A stretch of DNA of 64,000 bases from Leisingera sp. ANG59 (GCF_013317235.1 NZ_WLCM01000019.1:8808-72807); one strand, 5' to 3'. Positions 9,293-17,600 are shown, counted from the stretch's first letter. Numbers and translations are program-made. The notes: a model not told the origin generated them from the letters alone.

Positions 9293-10417
9293 ATGATTAG
9301 AAATTCAATGCAGGAGCTGCCGGAATTCACGCAGCCTTTCTGGAGCTGGCTCACAGCGAAACCTTTGAAACAGGAGCTGGAGAAGACACAGACACGAACC
9401 CCTGGCTACCATATCGCCACAACCTCGCTCACGTTGCTGTGCGGCATCGCCTGTGCCGCTGCTGGTTTTTCTTCCGGCAGCTTTCTGTTGTGGCTGCTGG
9501 GCTTTGTGCTGACCACCTCCGGCATCAAGAAAATGCAGGTGATGATCTGTCACAACTGCGCTCACAATATGGTCTTTGACAGCCGCGAAGCGAACATGCG
9601 GGGCGGGCATTTGATCTCCGGCTTGATGATGCTCAAGCCATTCGACATCTACAAAAAGGAGCATTTGCTGCATCACGATCACAAAACGCTTCTGACGGAA
9701 AACGACGATACTCTTTCCTTCCTCCAAGGGGTTGTCGGTCTCACCCCGTCAGACAGCGTCGCAATGATGTGGTTCAAATTGACGGCACGGGCGTTGTCGC
9801 CGGCGGTGATTTTGAGATCCTCGATCGAGCGTATCTATGCAACCGCGGCAGGCCCGAACCGGCGTGTGGCAGTGCTGACAATAGGCTTTTGGACGGTGCT
9901 GACGGCCGCTGCAATAGCACTGAATCTGTGGCAATACCTGTTGGTGGCCTGGGTCGTTCCGGTGTTTGCCGGCTATCACATCAGCACGACGTTCCGCCTT
10001 GCGGCCGAACATACCTGGCCAAGTGTCGACATTCTGGAACGCCGCGGGATCGACTTCATTTCAGAAAGCACCACCGGCGTCTTCATTGGTGAAGAGCTGA
10101 AGATCCCCCACGGCACCGGCCGGTTCGGACGAATGATCCGCATCGCGGTTTGGGCCGGCAAAATGCTGACCTTCCATCTGTTCATCCGCATCTTCGTGAT
10201 GGTCGGCGATACCCCGTGTCACGACTTCCATCACCGTCGGCCGAAATCCAAAGACTGGCCCAACTATATCACCGCCCGCGAGCGTGATCTGGAAGCCGGC
10301 TCGAAACCCTATCCGTCCAACTACCAAGACTATTGGGGCTACCTCACAGCGGTGACCGTGAACTTCAAGAATTTCCGCGCAGCCCGCGCTTATTACGAAA
10401 CCCAACCCGCAACATAA
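9293..10417 (+). CDS. Membrane fatty-acid-desaturase-family di-iron enzyme
   Basis: The 374-residue membrane protein carries the three histidine boxes of integral-membrane desaturases/hydroxylases: HNCAH at 87-91, HLLHHDH at 124-130 and HDFHH at 310-314. Hydrophobic spans lie between them. These residues bind a di-iron centre that activates O2 to desaturate or hydroxylate an acyl chain or another small substrate. The gene is followed after 11 bp by the mutase small subunit, so they form one operon. This is an unusual partnership that argues for a specialised substrate rather than membrane-lipid remodelling, though the latter cannot be excluded. Confidence 0.85.
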   Translation: MIRNSMQELPEFTQPFWSWLTAKPLKQELEKTQTRTPGYHIATTSLTLLCGIACAAAGFSSGSFLLWLLGFVLTTSGIKKMQVMICHNCAHNMVFDSREANMRGGHLISGLMMLKPFDIYKKEHLLHHDHKTLLTENDDTLSFLQGVVGLTPSDSVAMMWFKLTARALSPAVILRSSIERIYATAAGPNRRVAVLTIGFWTVLTAAAIALNLWQYLLVAWVVPVFAGYHISTTFRLAAEHTWPSVDILERRGIDFISESTTGVFIGEELKIPHGTGRFGRMIRIAVWAGKMLTFHLFIRIFVMVGDTPCHDFHHRRPKSKDWPNYITARERDLEAGSKPYPSNYQDYWGYLTAVTVNFKNFRAARAYYETQPAT

Positions 10418-10428
10418 GGAATTTTGAC

Positions 10429-10893
10429 ATGCTTCTTAACAAAAAAGCCCTGCTGGCCACCATTCCCTCGGACTCACACAGCTGGAACCTCGTCTTTATG
10501 GAATTCTTCCTGGAAGAAAACGGGTATGACGTCAGCAATCTTGGTCCCAACACGCCGTTGCATGACATCGAAAAGGCACTCCACACCGGCTATTACGACA
10601 TGGTGGTGATCAGCTCGACAAACGGGCACGCCTATATTGAGGCCCAGGAACTGGCCAAACGAATCCGAGCAAGCGCAACACACAATGGCCAGCTGTTTCT
10701 CGGCGGAAAAATCTGCACACAAACCGACCCCGAAATCATCGCGCACCATACCGCAGCTCTGAAAGACTGCGGGTTCGACGAAGTTTTCGACGACAGCGTC
10801 ATGAACAGTTTCGACCGCTTCCAACTGTTGCTGACGCCTCCCGCCAGCATGCCAGTTCAGCCTGTTTCCGCAATGCACAGGGCCTCGGCCTGA
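10429..10893 (+). CDS. Glutamate (methylaspartate) mutase small, B12-binding subunit
   Basis: The 154-residue protein has the cobalamin-binding Rossmann fold of glutamate mutase S subunits. It shows the motif D15-S-H17-S-W-N20 in place of the usual DxHxxG, followed by NLGPNTPL and a LFLGGKI loop. His17 should bind cobalt from below in the base-off mode. The ATG at 10429 is preceded by AAGGA and fits the domain boundary; a longer in-frame start at 10333 lies inside the desaturase and is rejected. With the next gene it would interconvert L-glutamate and threo-3-methylaspartate. The DSHSWN variant resembles the forms seen in secondary-metabolite clusters. Confidence 0.85.
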   Translation: MLLNKKALLATIPSDSHSWNLVFMEFFLEENGYDVSNLGPNTPLHDIEKALHTGYYDMVVISSTNGHAYIEAQELAKRIRASATHNGQLFLGGKICTQTDPEIIAHHTAALKDCGFDEVFDDSVMNSFDRFQLLLTPPASMPVQPVSAMHRASA

Positions 10894-10952
10894 AGGCACT
10901 ATGCCGTAACCGGGACGGGCAACCCGTCCCGGCAATTTTCTGGAGAACCAAA

Positions 10953-12164
10953 TTGCTCGACTTCAACAAACACGTGCTCGAAAGCGCAGCAGAATACGGC
11001 CCTGTCGTCCAACCCAGGATGGGGTTCAGTGATCCGCAGCTCATGTCTCAAGGTCTGCAAGCAACCGCCCAAGCAAACGCCAACTCGGTTTGCACCATAA
11101 CGTTGGATGCCTTTACCCGCGTGAATAATTTTCAGGCGGCAGGGCGGTCCATTGAGCAAGGAGCCGCGCTGAACGGGTACCCAATTGTGAACCATCCGCC
11201 CGCAGTAACGCGCAGGATGCTGCAAGATATCGAACAAACCCGCAATCTACCGGTTCAGATCCGTCATGGTTCGCCTGACCCAACGCAAATTTTCAAGCGT
11301 ATGGGCGAAGTTGGTGTTTCCGCCACCGAGGGAGGCCCTGTTTCCTATTGCCTGCCCTATTCCCGGGTGCCGCTGGAGAAAGCGCTCGCAGATTGGGCTG
11401 TGGCCAGCCGCTCTCTGTCAACATCTTCCCCGCATTCTCATGTGGAGTCCTTTGCCGGCTGCATGATGGGGCAGATGTGCGATCCGGTAACCCTGATTGC
11501 GCTGAACATACTTGAAGGCTTGTTCTTGCAAGATCACGGGGTTTCCACGGTTTCGTTTTCGTACGCTCAGGGCATATCGCCAGTTCAGGATCTCGCTGCT
11601 GCAACTGCATTGAAACATCTGGCCGCAGATTTCTTTGAACAAGGCAAACACCATTTGGTACTATACGTATTCATGGGGTTCTTTCCCAAAAGCCTGGACG
11701 GCTTCCGCCGGATTTCCACCGACGCGCTCAGAGTCGCAAAACAAGCTGGCGTTCAACGTATCATTCTGAAGACACCAGTAGAGTCCAAGCGTATTCCAAC
11801 GATCCGCGAAAATGTAGCGTCTATGGAGTTCGCTGCGCAGATCTTGCGCCACCCTCAGACAGGGTCTGGGCTTCCTTTTGACAGGGATGAATATCGGCGC
11901 ATTCTGTCACAGGCCTCCACTCTGATAGATCAGGTCCTTCAGCTGGATCCGGACCTCTCCCAAGCCCTACTTATGGCCTTCGCTTCGGGACTGCTGTCCA
12001 TTCCGTACTGCCTGCACCCGGACAACAAACGTACAGCCAGGGTAACGCTGACCAAGGACAATTATTATCTGAGCCATGCGAATGAAGAACTGGACTGTTC
12101 TTATTCGTTTCTGAAAAATCTTCGCCGAAATATCGATACGTACGATCTTACTGTCACAGCGTGA
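10953..12164 (+). CDS. Glutamate (methylaspartate) mutase large, catalytic subunit
   Basis: This 403-residue protein matches the TIM-barrel E subunit of glutamate mutase, with regions such as RHGSPDP, EGGPVSYCLPYSR (substrate carboxylate binding area) and VSFSYAQG. It is shorter than the roughly 480-residue clostridial enzyme, as in biosynthetic homologues. The start is a TTG at 10953 with GGAG seven bases upstream; no ATG fits the N-terminus. Together with the B12 subunit 59 bp upstream it should catalyse the radical carbon-skeleton rearrangement of glutamate to 3-methylaspartate. No MutL-type reactivase or methylaspartase gene is nearby. Confidence 0.85.
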   Translation: MLDFNKHVLESAAEYGPVVQPRMGFSDPQLMSQGLQATAQANANSVCTITLDAFTRVNNFQAAGRSIEQGAALNGYPIVNHPPAVTRRMLQDIEQTRNLPVQIRHGSPDPTQIFKRMGEVGVSATEGGPVSYCLPYSRVPLEKALADWAVASRSLSTSSPHSHVESFAGCMMGQMCDPVTLIALNILEGLFLQDHGVSTVSFSYAQGISPVQDLAAATALKHLAADFFEQGKHHLVLYVFMGFFPKSLDGFRRISTDALRVAKQAGVQRIILKTPVESKRIPTIRENVASMEFAAQILRHPQTGSGLPFDRDEYRRILSQASTLIDQVLQLDPDLSQALLMAFASGLLSIPYCLHPDNKRTARVTLTKDNYYLSHANEELDCSYSFLKNLRRNIDTYDLTVTA

Positions 12165-12350
12165 TCGATGCTCTGAGGCAACAAAGCGACTGATGGGAAT
12201 TCGAACTTCTTAACTTTCAGTCTCAGTTCCTAGAGCGCAGCGTAACACCAGTATCTCTGGTATAGTCGGCTCCCATTTCATGCCTGTGGGGGTCGGCCAC
12301 AAAACTCCTCGACCCTGGAGGCTGGTGCCGGAAGAGGCAGAATCCTACGT

Positions 12351-12580
12351 TTAAGGGCTGAGCCGCCGTCCGTGCAATGAGTGGTGCAGCTCGTCCTGAT
12401 TGCGCATGAACAAAGTCACTACGAGAACCGATCCCGCCAAAGCAGACAACCAGGTAAACCGATCATCGAAGGAAATTGCGCCGAGTATCGTGGCCATATA
12501 GGCGAGATGAAATTTGCAAGTGAAACATGCGTCGGGCCATAGTCGCGGGCCAATTTCAAGCAGACTGTCTGACGTCAGCG
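12351..12580 (-). pseudogene. C-terminal fragment of a membrane transporter (EamA-like)
   Basis: The minus strand reads about 73 residues from a stop at its 5' side to a TAA at 12351. The stretch AYMATILGAISFDDRFTWLS followed by a hydrophobic ALAGSVLVVTLFMRN resembles the last two helices of an EamA transporter. There is no start codon in a sensible place and the rest of the protein is absent. I regard it as a decayed remnant; the family call is tentative. Confidence 0.35.
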
Positions 12581-13067
12581 CTTAGGCGAACTGGACCCGT
12601 TGCTGGAAACATTCAATCGGATGGCGACTAGAAATTCATCCATCGTGAAATCCAGCCCGTTGAGAACGCGGCCACCTCCATTTTGAAGTCATAGCAGTCA
12701 TTGGCGCAGGCGCAGCGAATTCAGAGTTTGTCCGGCGACATGTAAATTCGGGTTTCAGATCTCGCTGCAGCACGCTTGAATGGCTGGTTTTCACGCCGCG
12801 CAGCGGCGCCGAACAAGATGCAGTCGCGGCGATTTTGCTGCTGCGAGCGCGCGCAGCGAGAAAATCCCAAGGTACAAGTTGGGCTCAAAGCTACCAACCT
12901 CAATGTCTATCCGGATGTCCGCTTCGGTGACTGCGCCAGGCTGTGCAAAGTCAGCTACCTGCGCATAGCTGCCGCTCGGTAGTCCAAAAGCAGCGCCCGC
13001 AGCGATCATCCGCTTTGAGTGGGGTCGTTGGGGCCTTCGGAGAACCGGATGGGCTTTCCCCCGCGTG
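12581..13067. other. Stretch without a recognisable gene
   Basis: No credible gene is visible. A 115-codon minus-strand frame (12791-13138) starts inside the tRNA scar and has no family features. GC-rich self-complementary patches such as CGCCGCGCAGCGGCG near 12800 are present. The region joins the mutase cluster to mobile-element debris. Confidence 0.4.
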
Positions 13068-13086
13068 TTATACGGCTTGGATGAAA

Positions 13087-13114
13087 CAGGGTCCAAATCC
13101 TGCTCCCGCAACCA
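13087..13114 (+). other. tRNA-fMet 3'-end attachment-site scar
   Basis: The 28 bases match the T-loop, acceptor strand and CCA of a bacterial initiator tRNA, ending CTCCCGCAACCA, with the T-loop altered to TCCAAAT. The 5' two-thirds of the tRNA is absent, so this is not a functional tRNA. It is best explained as an att site left by an integrative element that targets tRNA-fMet. It overlaps the 3' end of the recombinase remnant read from the other strand. Confidence 0.6.
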
Positions 13115-13126
13115 ACGCTTCCGACC

Positions 13127-13154
13127 AAGCCTCCGCAAAACGCGGGGGCTTTTT
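13127..13154 (+). terminator. Intrinsic terminator after the tRNA scar
   Basis: A stem AGCCTCCGC / GCGGGGGCT with an AAAAC loop is followed by five T residues. It is the kind of terminator normally found just behind a tRNA gene, which supports reading 13087-13114 as a displaced tRNA end. Confidence 0.6.
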
Positions 13155-13385
13155 CGATTCAGGGCTCCCCAAAGCCATCAGCCCCGCCAATTCCCCAACA
13201 AGTTCAAGCTGATGCCCGCCCGGCGCATCAGCATCCGGAACCATCTGCACCTCCGAAATCAATACCACCAGCGACGCCGCCGCCTCCCGCCGCACCTCTG
13301 GTGCATTCAGGGCGCCAAAACCATCCGCGATCCGGCTTTGTCGCGGAATTGGGAGCATTGCAAGTTGCGGGAAGGCTGAGAAATC

Positions 13386-13694
13386 CTAATGCAAATCCAT
13401 TGCACCGTAGCATGTGTAAGCTAAGGGCAGGCAGTGGCGGCGGAACTTGGGGAGGGGGAAAGCTGCAGGCTGCGCCTGCATGAGCTGGGGCAAGGGCGAT
13501 TTGCAGGGCTTGCCGGCCGCAAGTCCTGCCAGCAGCCGCCCGGTATAGGTCGCCATGGCCACGCCGCCGCCGTGATAGCCGAGCCCGGTCCAGGCGCGCC
13601 GCCAGTCCCCGATCCGCCCGGCATATGGGGTGAGGCCGCGGGTCAGGCAGACCAGGCCGCTCCAGTGATACGCGGTTTCCGCATTGGCCGTTCC
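13386..13694 (-). pseudogene. C-terminal fragment of an FAD-dependent amino-acid oxidase
   Basis: The minus strand encodes about 100 residues with the patterns YHWSGLVCLTRGLTPYAG, IGDWRRAWTGLGYHGGGVAM and LLAGLAAGKP. These are characteristic of the C-terminal end of DadA-like glycine/D-amino-acid oxidases. It ends at a TAG at 13386. The upstream side breaks off at about 13694, where the sequence switches to the truncated istA frame. It is therefore a gene fragment fused by a rearrangement. Confidence 0.65.
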
Positions 13695-14155
13695 GGATAG
13701 ATCCTCAAGCTGACAGGCCGGTTCGCAAAAGAGGCGGGGAGGCTGTAACGGTTCCGCTCGAAGGTGATCAGACAGGTTGGGGGTACACGTTTTCTCTGTT
13801 CGACAAAGCTGTCGAAGACTGGAGGAAACGGCATCAGCACGGACGTCTCCTCGGCCCAGACGTCAGCGACGGAGCCCGTGCGCGAGCCGTGCGGGATCTC
13901 GCTCCAAAGCTCTATGCAGCGGCCCTCCAGCCAAGCATTCAAGGCCGCCAGGTCTGGATGGTTCGGCACCGGCTGCCAGAGCCGGTGGCGGGAATCCCGG
14001 ACATTCTTCTCGACTTGGCCTTTCTCCCACCCCGCCGCCGGGTTGCAGAATTCCGGCTCGAAGACATAGTGGCTGGCCATTGCCAGGCAGCGCGCATTGA
14101 TCTGGCGGTTCTTGCCTTTGCCGGCCTGGTCAACCGCTGTGCGCATATTGTCATA
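13693..14155 (-). pseudogene. istA: IS21-family transposase IstA, C-terminal half
   Basis: This segment encodes the distal part of IstA: FEPEFCNPAAGWEKGQVEKN (containing part of the DDE catalytic core) and RNRYSLPASFANRPVSLRIY. It starts at the left target-site copy of the RIT insertion (frame YDNMRTAV) and is cut off after YPER at about 13693, where it joins the oxidase fragment. The expected istB gene is absent. The two istA halves would read through if the RIT element and one target copy were removed. Confidence 0.85.
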
Positions 14156-14186
14156 GTTTTGTGGCGCGAACGGTTATGTGCCCCGC
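14151..14186. repeat. RIT left target copy and terminal inverted repeat
   Basis: TCATA (14151-14155) is the left target copy. The inverted repeat begins TTTTGTGGCGCGAACGG at 14157 and ends at 14186. It is identical over 30 bp to the reverse complement of 17601-17630. A second partial copy of the inner half (GGGGCACATAACGG) lies inside the element at 14229-14242, right at the end of the third recombinase gene. Confidence 0.85.
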
Positions 14187-14241
14187 TGTCTGTTGGCCCA
14201 ATCTTTCTCGACTGTAGCGCTTACATTGGGGCACATAACGG

Positions 14242-15246
14242 TCAGAGGCCGGCGAGCCATTCGAGCAGTTTTGGCTCGCTCTGCCAAACTGGCCTTCGGG
14301 GAGGTCCCACCGAAGAGGCCAAAGGCACATGGCAAGCTTCCAGCGCCTCCTGCTTCATTCTGATATTGATCTCGGCATACCGGTTTGTCGTATCCAGGCT
14401 AACGTGGCCGAGCCAAGCCCTTATAACGTTCACGTCAACTCCGGATTCGAGTAGATGCACGGCCGTCGTGTGCCTCCAAACATGTGGAGAAATGGGCCTT
14501 TGACCATTGCCGATACGAATGCCCGCGCCATGTCGCCGTACAATTTTGTACAGGCCGAAGCGTGTCAGCGGCTGGCCGACATTGCTGAGGAAGACCCGGC
14601 TGGCCGGCGTCGCAACCGGGTGTCTGACGCGCAGCATGTCGCCAAGCAGGCGAGCGGTCTCGGGCCATAATGGGCAGATCCGCCACTTGTCGCCTTTTCC
14701 GTGCAGGTTCACGCGCGGTGAGGACGTCAAGACCAGCTGTTTGACGGTCAGTCCTGTAACTTCTGTTGCCCGGGCCCCGGTATTATACAGGAACATGAGG
14801 AGGGCTTTGTCGCGGATGGCCAACCTTCCGTCGCGCGGCAATTCATTGAAAAGCCGTTCGACCTCGTCGCGTTCGAGATAATAGGTGGCCGCCGGCTGCG
14901 TGCGCTTCCTGGGAATGGCAGCGACGCGTTCGGCTTCCGGCAGCAGCGCCGGTTCCTGGCCGCCGGCATAAGCGAAGAACCCATGCAACATTGCGAGCCG
15001 GTGGTTCCGCGATCGGATGCTGTTGCCGCGCTCGGCTTCAAGATGGGCGAGAAAGGCCCGCACATTGTCAGCGCTGAGATCGATTAGTTGAAGCTTGCTG
15101 ATCGGGCGCCGGTTCCTCCTGGCAAGGAAAAGAAGGAACAACCGGATTCCGTCGCGGTAGCTCCGGATCGAGGTTGAGGCCAGCCCCTTCTCGGCTTTGA
15201 GATGGAGTTCGAAGAACTGGTAAACAAGGCTGCCAACGGTACTCAT
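14242..15246 (-). CDS. RIT element tyrosine recombinase C
   Basis: The 334-residue protein has an N-terminal SAM-like core-binding domain and a catalytic domain with Arg in TGARATEV, Lys in HGKGDKW, the box HVWRH, GHVSLDTTNRY and the nucleophilic Tyr. All catalytic residues are present. Its ATG overlaps the stop of recombinase B by four bases. It is the last gene of the trio, and its stop codon touches the internal copy of the terminal repeat. It most likely acts with A and B at the element ends. Confidence 0.85.
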   Translation of the reverse strand: MSTVGSLVYQFFELHLKAEKGLASTSIRSYRDGIRLFLLFLARRNRRPISKLQLIDLSADNVRAFLAHLEAERGNSIRSRNHRLAMLHGFFAYAGGQEPALLPEAERVAAIPRKRTQPAATYYLERDEVERLFNELPRDGRLAIRDKALLMFLYNTGARATEVTGLTVKQLVLTSSPRVNLHGKGDKWRICPLWPETARLLGDMLRVRHPVATPASRVFLSNVGQPLTRFGLYKIVRRHGAGIRIGNGQRPISPHVWRHTTAVHLLESGVDVNVIRAWLGHVSLDTTNRYAEINIRMKQEALEACHVPLASSVGPPRRPVWQSEPKLLEWLAGL

Positions 15247-16232
15247 GAGCAGGCCCCTCGCGATAGCGGCGCTGCAAAGCGCTCGAAGCGCTGACTAGCG
15301 GCTTCCAGGAGATCGGCAGTGACGGTGAGATAGACCGTGGTAGAGGCTGGATCCACATGCCCCATGAAAGTCGAGAGCTTGACCAGCTTGTCGGTGGGAT
15401 TGCTCCCGTCGCGATACCAACGCAGAAGGCGTCCTACCGCGAAACTGTGCCGTAGATCATGCACGTGAGCCTGGGTTCCTCCTGGCGGTACCGGTATCTC
15501 CATCTGATCGGCCAGTGACCGGAAAATGCCGCTGATCGTGCCGGGGCTTACAGGCTGATCCCGCTGGAAAGAAAACACCGGTGTTCCGGCGGCAACCGAA
15601 ACCCGGTGCTGAGAACGCAACGCCATGAACATATAAAGGCGCTGTGCCAAGTGCGGCCCCATGGGAACAAGCCGCGACTTGGAAAACTTCGTCTGGCGAA
15701 TGGTCAGGACGTCACGGTCCCGATCGACATCCTGCCAGCGCAGGCGTGCAACCTCGCCGACGCGCAGACCGAGCCCGAATAGCAGGCTGAAGATCGTGGC
15801 ATAGGAGGGGCCGCGAAGCGGAGCATTGTTCCGGTCTGGGAGCTTTGCGGCGCGGTCAATGAGCTGTTGAGCGGTCCGCAGGTCCAGGATGCAAGGCGGC
15901 CTTGGATTCCCCCTGCGGCGCGGCTTCATCGTGACGGGGGAGTGATCCATATAGTCATGTTCGACCATCCACTCGAACAGTCGGCCGACAACGCCGACAA
16001 GGTGGTTGAAGCTTCGCGGCCGCGTGCGCGGGCGGCTCAGGAAAAATGCATCGAGAAGCGACGGGGTGATCCCGGTCAGGCTCGTTACGCCTTGCCTGTT
16101 CAGATAGCCGTCGAGCATCCGCAGCACCTTATCCTCTACGTCGTAACGCCGGTTGAGCGCGCGCTTGTGGCGAACGAATGCGACGATGTAGGGCGCGAGC
16201 GGGCTTGATGGCTCGGGAAGCCGGGGGCTCAT
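15243..16232 (-). CDS. RIT element tyrosine recombinase B
   Basis: The 329-residue protein has the full integrase catalytic set: Arg in GLGLRVGEV, Lys in QTKFSKSR, HDLRH, the GHVDPAS region and Tyr in TTVYLTV. The N-terminal half (residues 1-120) is a core-binding domain. It overlaps gene A upstream and gene C downstream by four bases each (ATGA), so the three proteins should be made in similar amounts. Confidence 0.85.
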   Translation of the reverse strand: MSPRLPEPSSPLAPYIVAFVRHKRALNRRYDVEDKVLRMLDGYLNRQGVTSLTGITPSLLDAFFLSRPRTRPRSFNHLVGVVGRLFEWMVEHDYMDHSPVTMKPRRRGNPRPPCILDLRTAQQLIDRAAKLPDRNNAPLRGPSYATIFSLLFGLGLRVGEVARLRWQDVDRDRDVLTIRQTKFSKSRLVPMGPHLAQRLYMFMALRSQHRVSVAAGTPVFSFQRDQPVSPGTISGIFRSLADQMEIPVPPGGTQAHVHDLRHSFAVGRLLRWYRDGSNPTDKLVKLSTFMGHVDPASTTVYLTVTADLLEAASQRFERFAAPLSRGACS

Positions 16233-17503
16233 TGCAGGTCCTCCCCATCTCCCTGGGCGACTTCACGCAAGTCGCCGACCTGGACCTTGGCGTAGATCAT
16301 GGTCGAAGAGGCGGCGCGATGTCCGACATAGTCGCCGATGGTTTTGAGCGGAAAACCTCTGTCGACCAGTCGTTGGACGCAGGCATGACGGAGTGTATGT
16401 GATCCGGGCCGGCTGACTGGAATGCCGGCCCGATGAAGATACTTGCTGGCCGTGGCGGACACCGCCGAGTGGGTTAGTGGCAATTGGGGCGCCAAGTGGC
16501 GCCAGAAAAGCTGTCGGCTTTGAACGTCGGGCCGCCCGTTCCTGAGGTAATCCACGATGGCCTCGCCTACGATGGGTGCCAGCGGGTATGTGGTGCTGTG
16601 CTCGGCCTTGCGTCCGCGCACATGCAGCCGGTCGCGCTTCCAGTCGATATCGTCGAGTGTCAGCAGTGCCACTTCACGGGCACGCAGCCCATAAACGGCC
16701 ATCAATAACAGCATGGCGTAATCACGGCGGCCAAAGACAGTGCGCCGGTCGACCTGATCAAGCATGTTCTGGACAGAGGCCCAGCTGATCGATCGAGGGA
16801 TATCGGCCAACCGGTAGTTCTGCGGTATCTCGACAAGCTTGCTGATGTCGCGCTGAAGGATGCGTTCCCGATGAAGGTATCGAAGGAACACCCGTAGGTT
16901 GCTGGCGAGGCTGATCATCGAAGTGCGTCCGAAATGCTGCGCCTGGATCGTGATGAAGGCCGTCACCACCGGTAAGGTGAGCGCCCCAGGATCACAGCCA
17001 ATCTCGCCGAGGTGCCGCTCGAAGACGCGCAGGTAATGCCGGTAATGCTTGATGGAGCCTTGCCGCAGTCCTCGTTCATCGCGGAGATAATCAAAAAACC
17101 CTGGAACTTGGACAGCAAATGGATCAGGCAGTGGCGGTCTGGTACGGTCGCTGTCTGCTTCCCATAGGACCAGGCTGAAAAAATGCCGCATGACACCAGC
17201 AACAAAGTTGCGGTCGCGTCGATGTGCGCCGACGGACCGGTCAGAGTTGCGGCCTGACAACCTATCAGCGATGAACGGCTCTATGAAGTTCTCTGCCTGT
17301 TCAAGCTGTTTGACATTTTTGGCCGCTGTGAATGTCGCGAACTTCACCAGCAAGGGCACGCGCCGGTGGATGCTCCGAGGCGCATAGGCCCGGTCTGCGA
17401 GGGCCGTCACATACTGCTCGATCTGCGGCCCAAGCCAGCATTCGGTAATCCGGTCGATAGTATGCGGCTTGACGAAAAAGCGTTCCAACATGGCAACCTC
17501 CAT
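16229..17503 (-). CDS. RIT element tyrosine recombinase A
   Basis: This is the first and longest gene of the trio (424 residues), with an extended N-terminal region of about 200 residues before the catalytic domain. Catalytic residues are visible in YGLRAREV (Arg), GRKAEH (Lys), SHTLRH, VGHRAASST and MIYAKV (Tyr). The start lies about 100 bp inside the right terminal repeat, which probably also contains the promoter. It leads a translationally coupled operon. Confidence 0.85.
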   Translation of the reverse strand: MEVAMLERFFVKPHTIDRITECWLGPQIEQYVTALADRAYAPRSIHRRVPLLVKFATFTAAKNVKQLEQAENFIEPFIADRLSGRNSDRSVGAHRRDRNFVAGVMRHFFSLVLWEADSDRTRPPLPDPFAVQVPGFFDYLRDERGLRQGSIKHYRHYLRVFERHLGEIGCDPGALTLPVVTAFITIQAQHFGRTSMISLASNLRVFLRYLHRERILQRDISKLVEIPQNYRLADIPRSISWASVQNMLDQVDRRTVFGRRDYAMLLLMAVYGLRAREVALLTLDDIDWKRDRLHVRGRKAEHSTTYPLAPIVGEAIVDYLRNGRPDVQSRQLFWRHLAPQLPLTHSAVSATASKYLHRAGIPVSRPGSHTLRHACVQRLVDRGFPLKTIGDYVGHRAASSTMIYAKVQVGDLREVAQGDGEDLQ

Positions 17504-17600
17504 TCTGGATTAAGAGAATAAGAGGATGCGCTTGATGCTTCGCCTGTGCGATGTGACGTTAAAGAAAATCAGGTGGTTTAATCACAGAAACTTATGCCTC

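Larger units (their letters stand above)
13068..13358 (-). pseudogene. C-terminal remnant of a site-specific recombinase
   Basis: The frame gives about 96 residues. The middle part (LNAPEVRREAAASL, VLISEVQMVPDADAPGGHQL, ELVGELAGLMALG) resembles the C-terminal region of large serine recombinases of alphaproteobacteria. The resolvase catalytic domain is missing, so this is a fragment. Its last residues, LVAGAGFGP, are encoded by the reverse complement of a tRNA-fMet 3' end. Recombinase genes often end this way when they abut their attachment site. The family is assigned from pattern memory and not from a search. Confidence 0.5.

Noticed and set aside
10429-12164. Glutamate fermentation (methylaspartate) pathway
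   Set aside because: The mutase subunits fit, but methylaspartase, mesaconase and the MutL reactivase are absent, and the neighbours are a decarboxylase, a desaturase and an exporter. A biosynthetic role fits better.
12791-13138. 115-codon minus-strand frame
   Set aside because: It starts inside the tRNA-fMet scar, overlaps the recombinase remnant in another register and has no recognisable motif.
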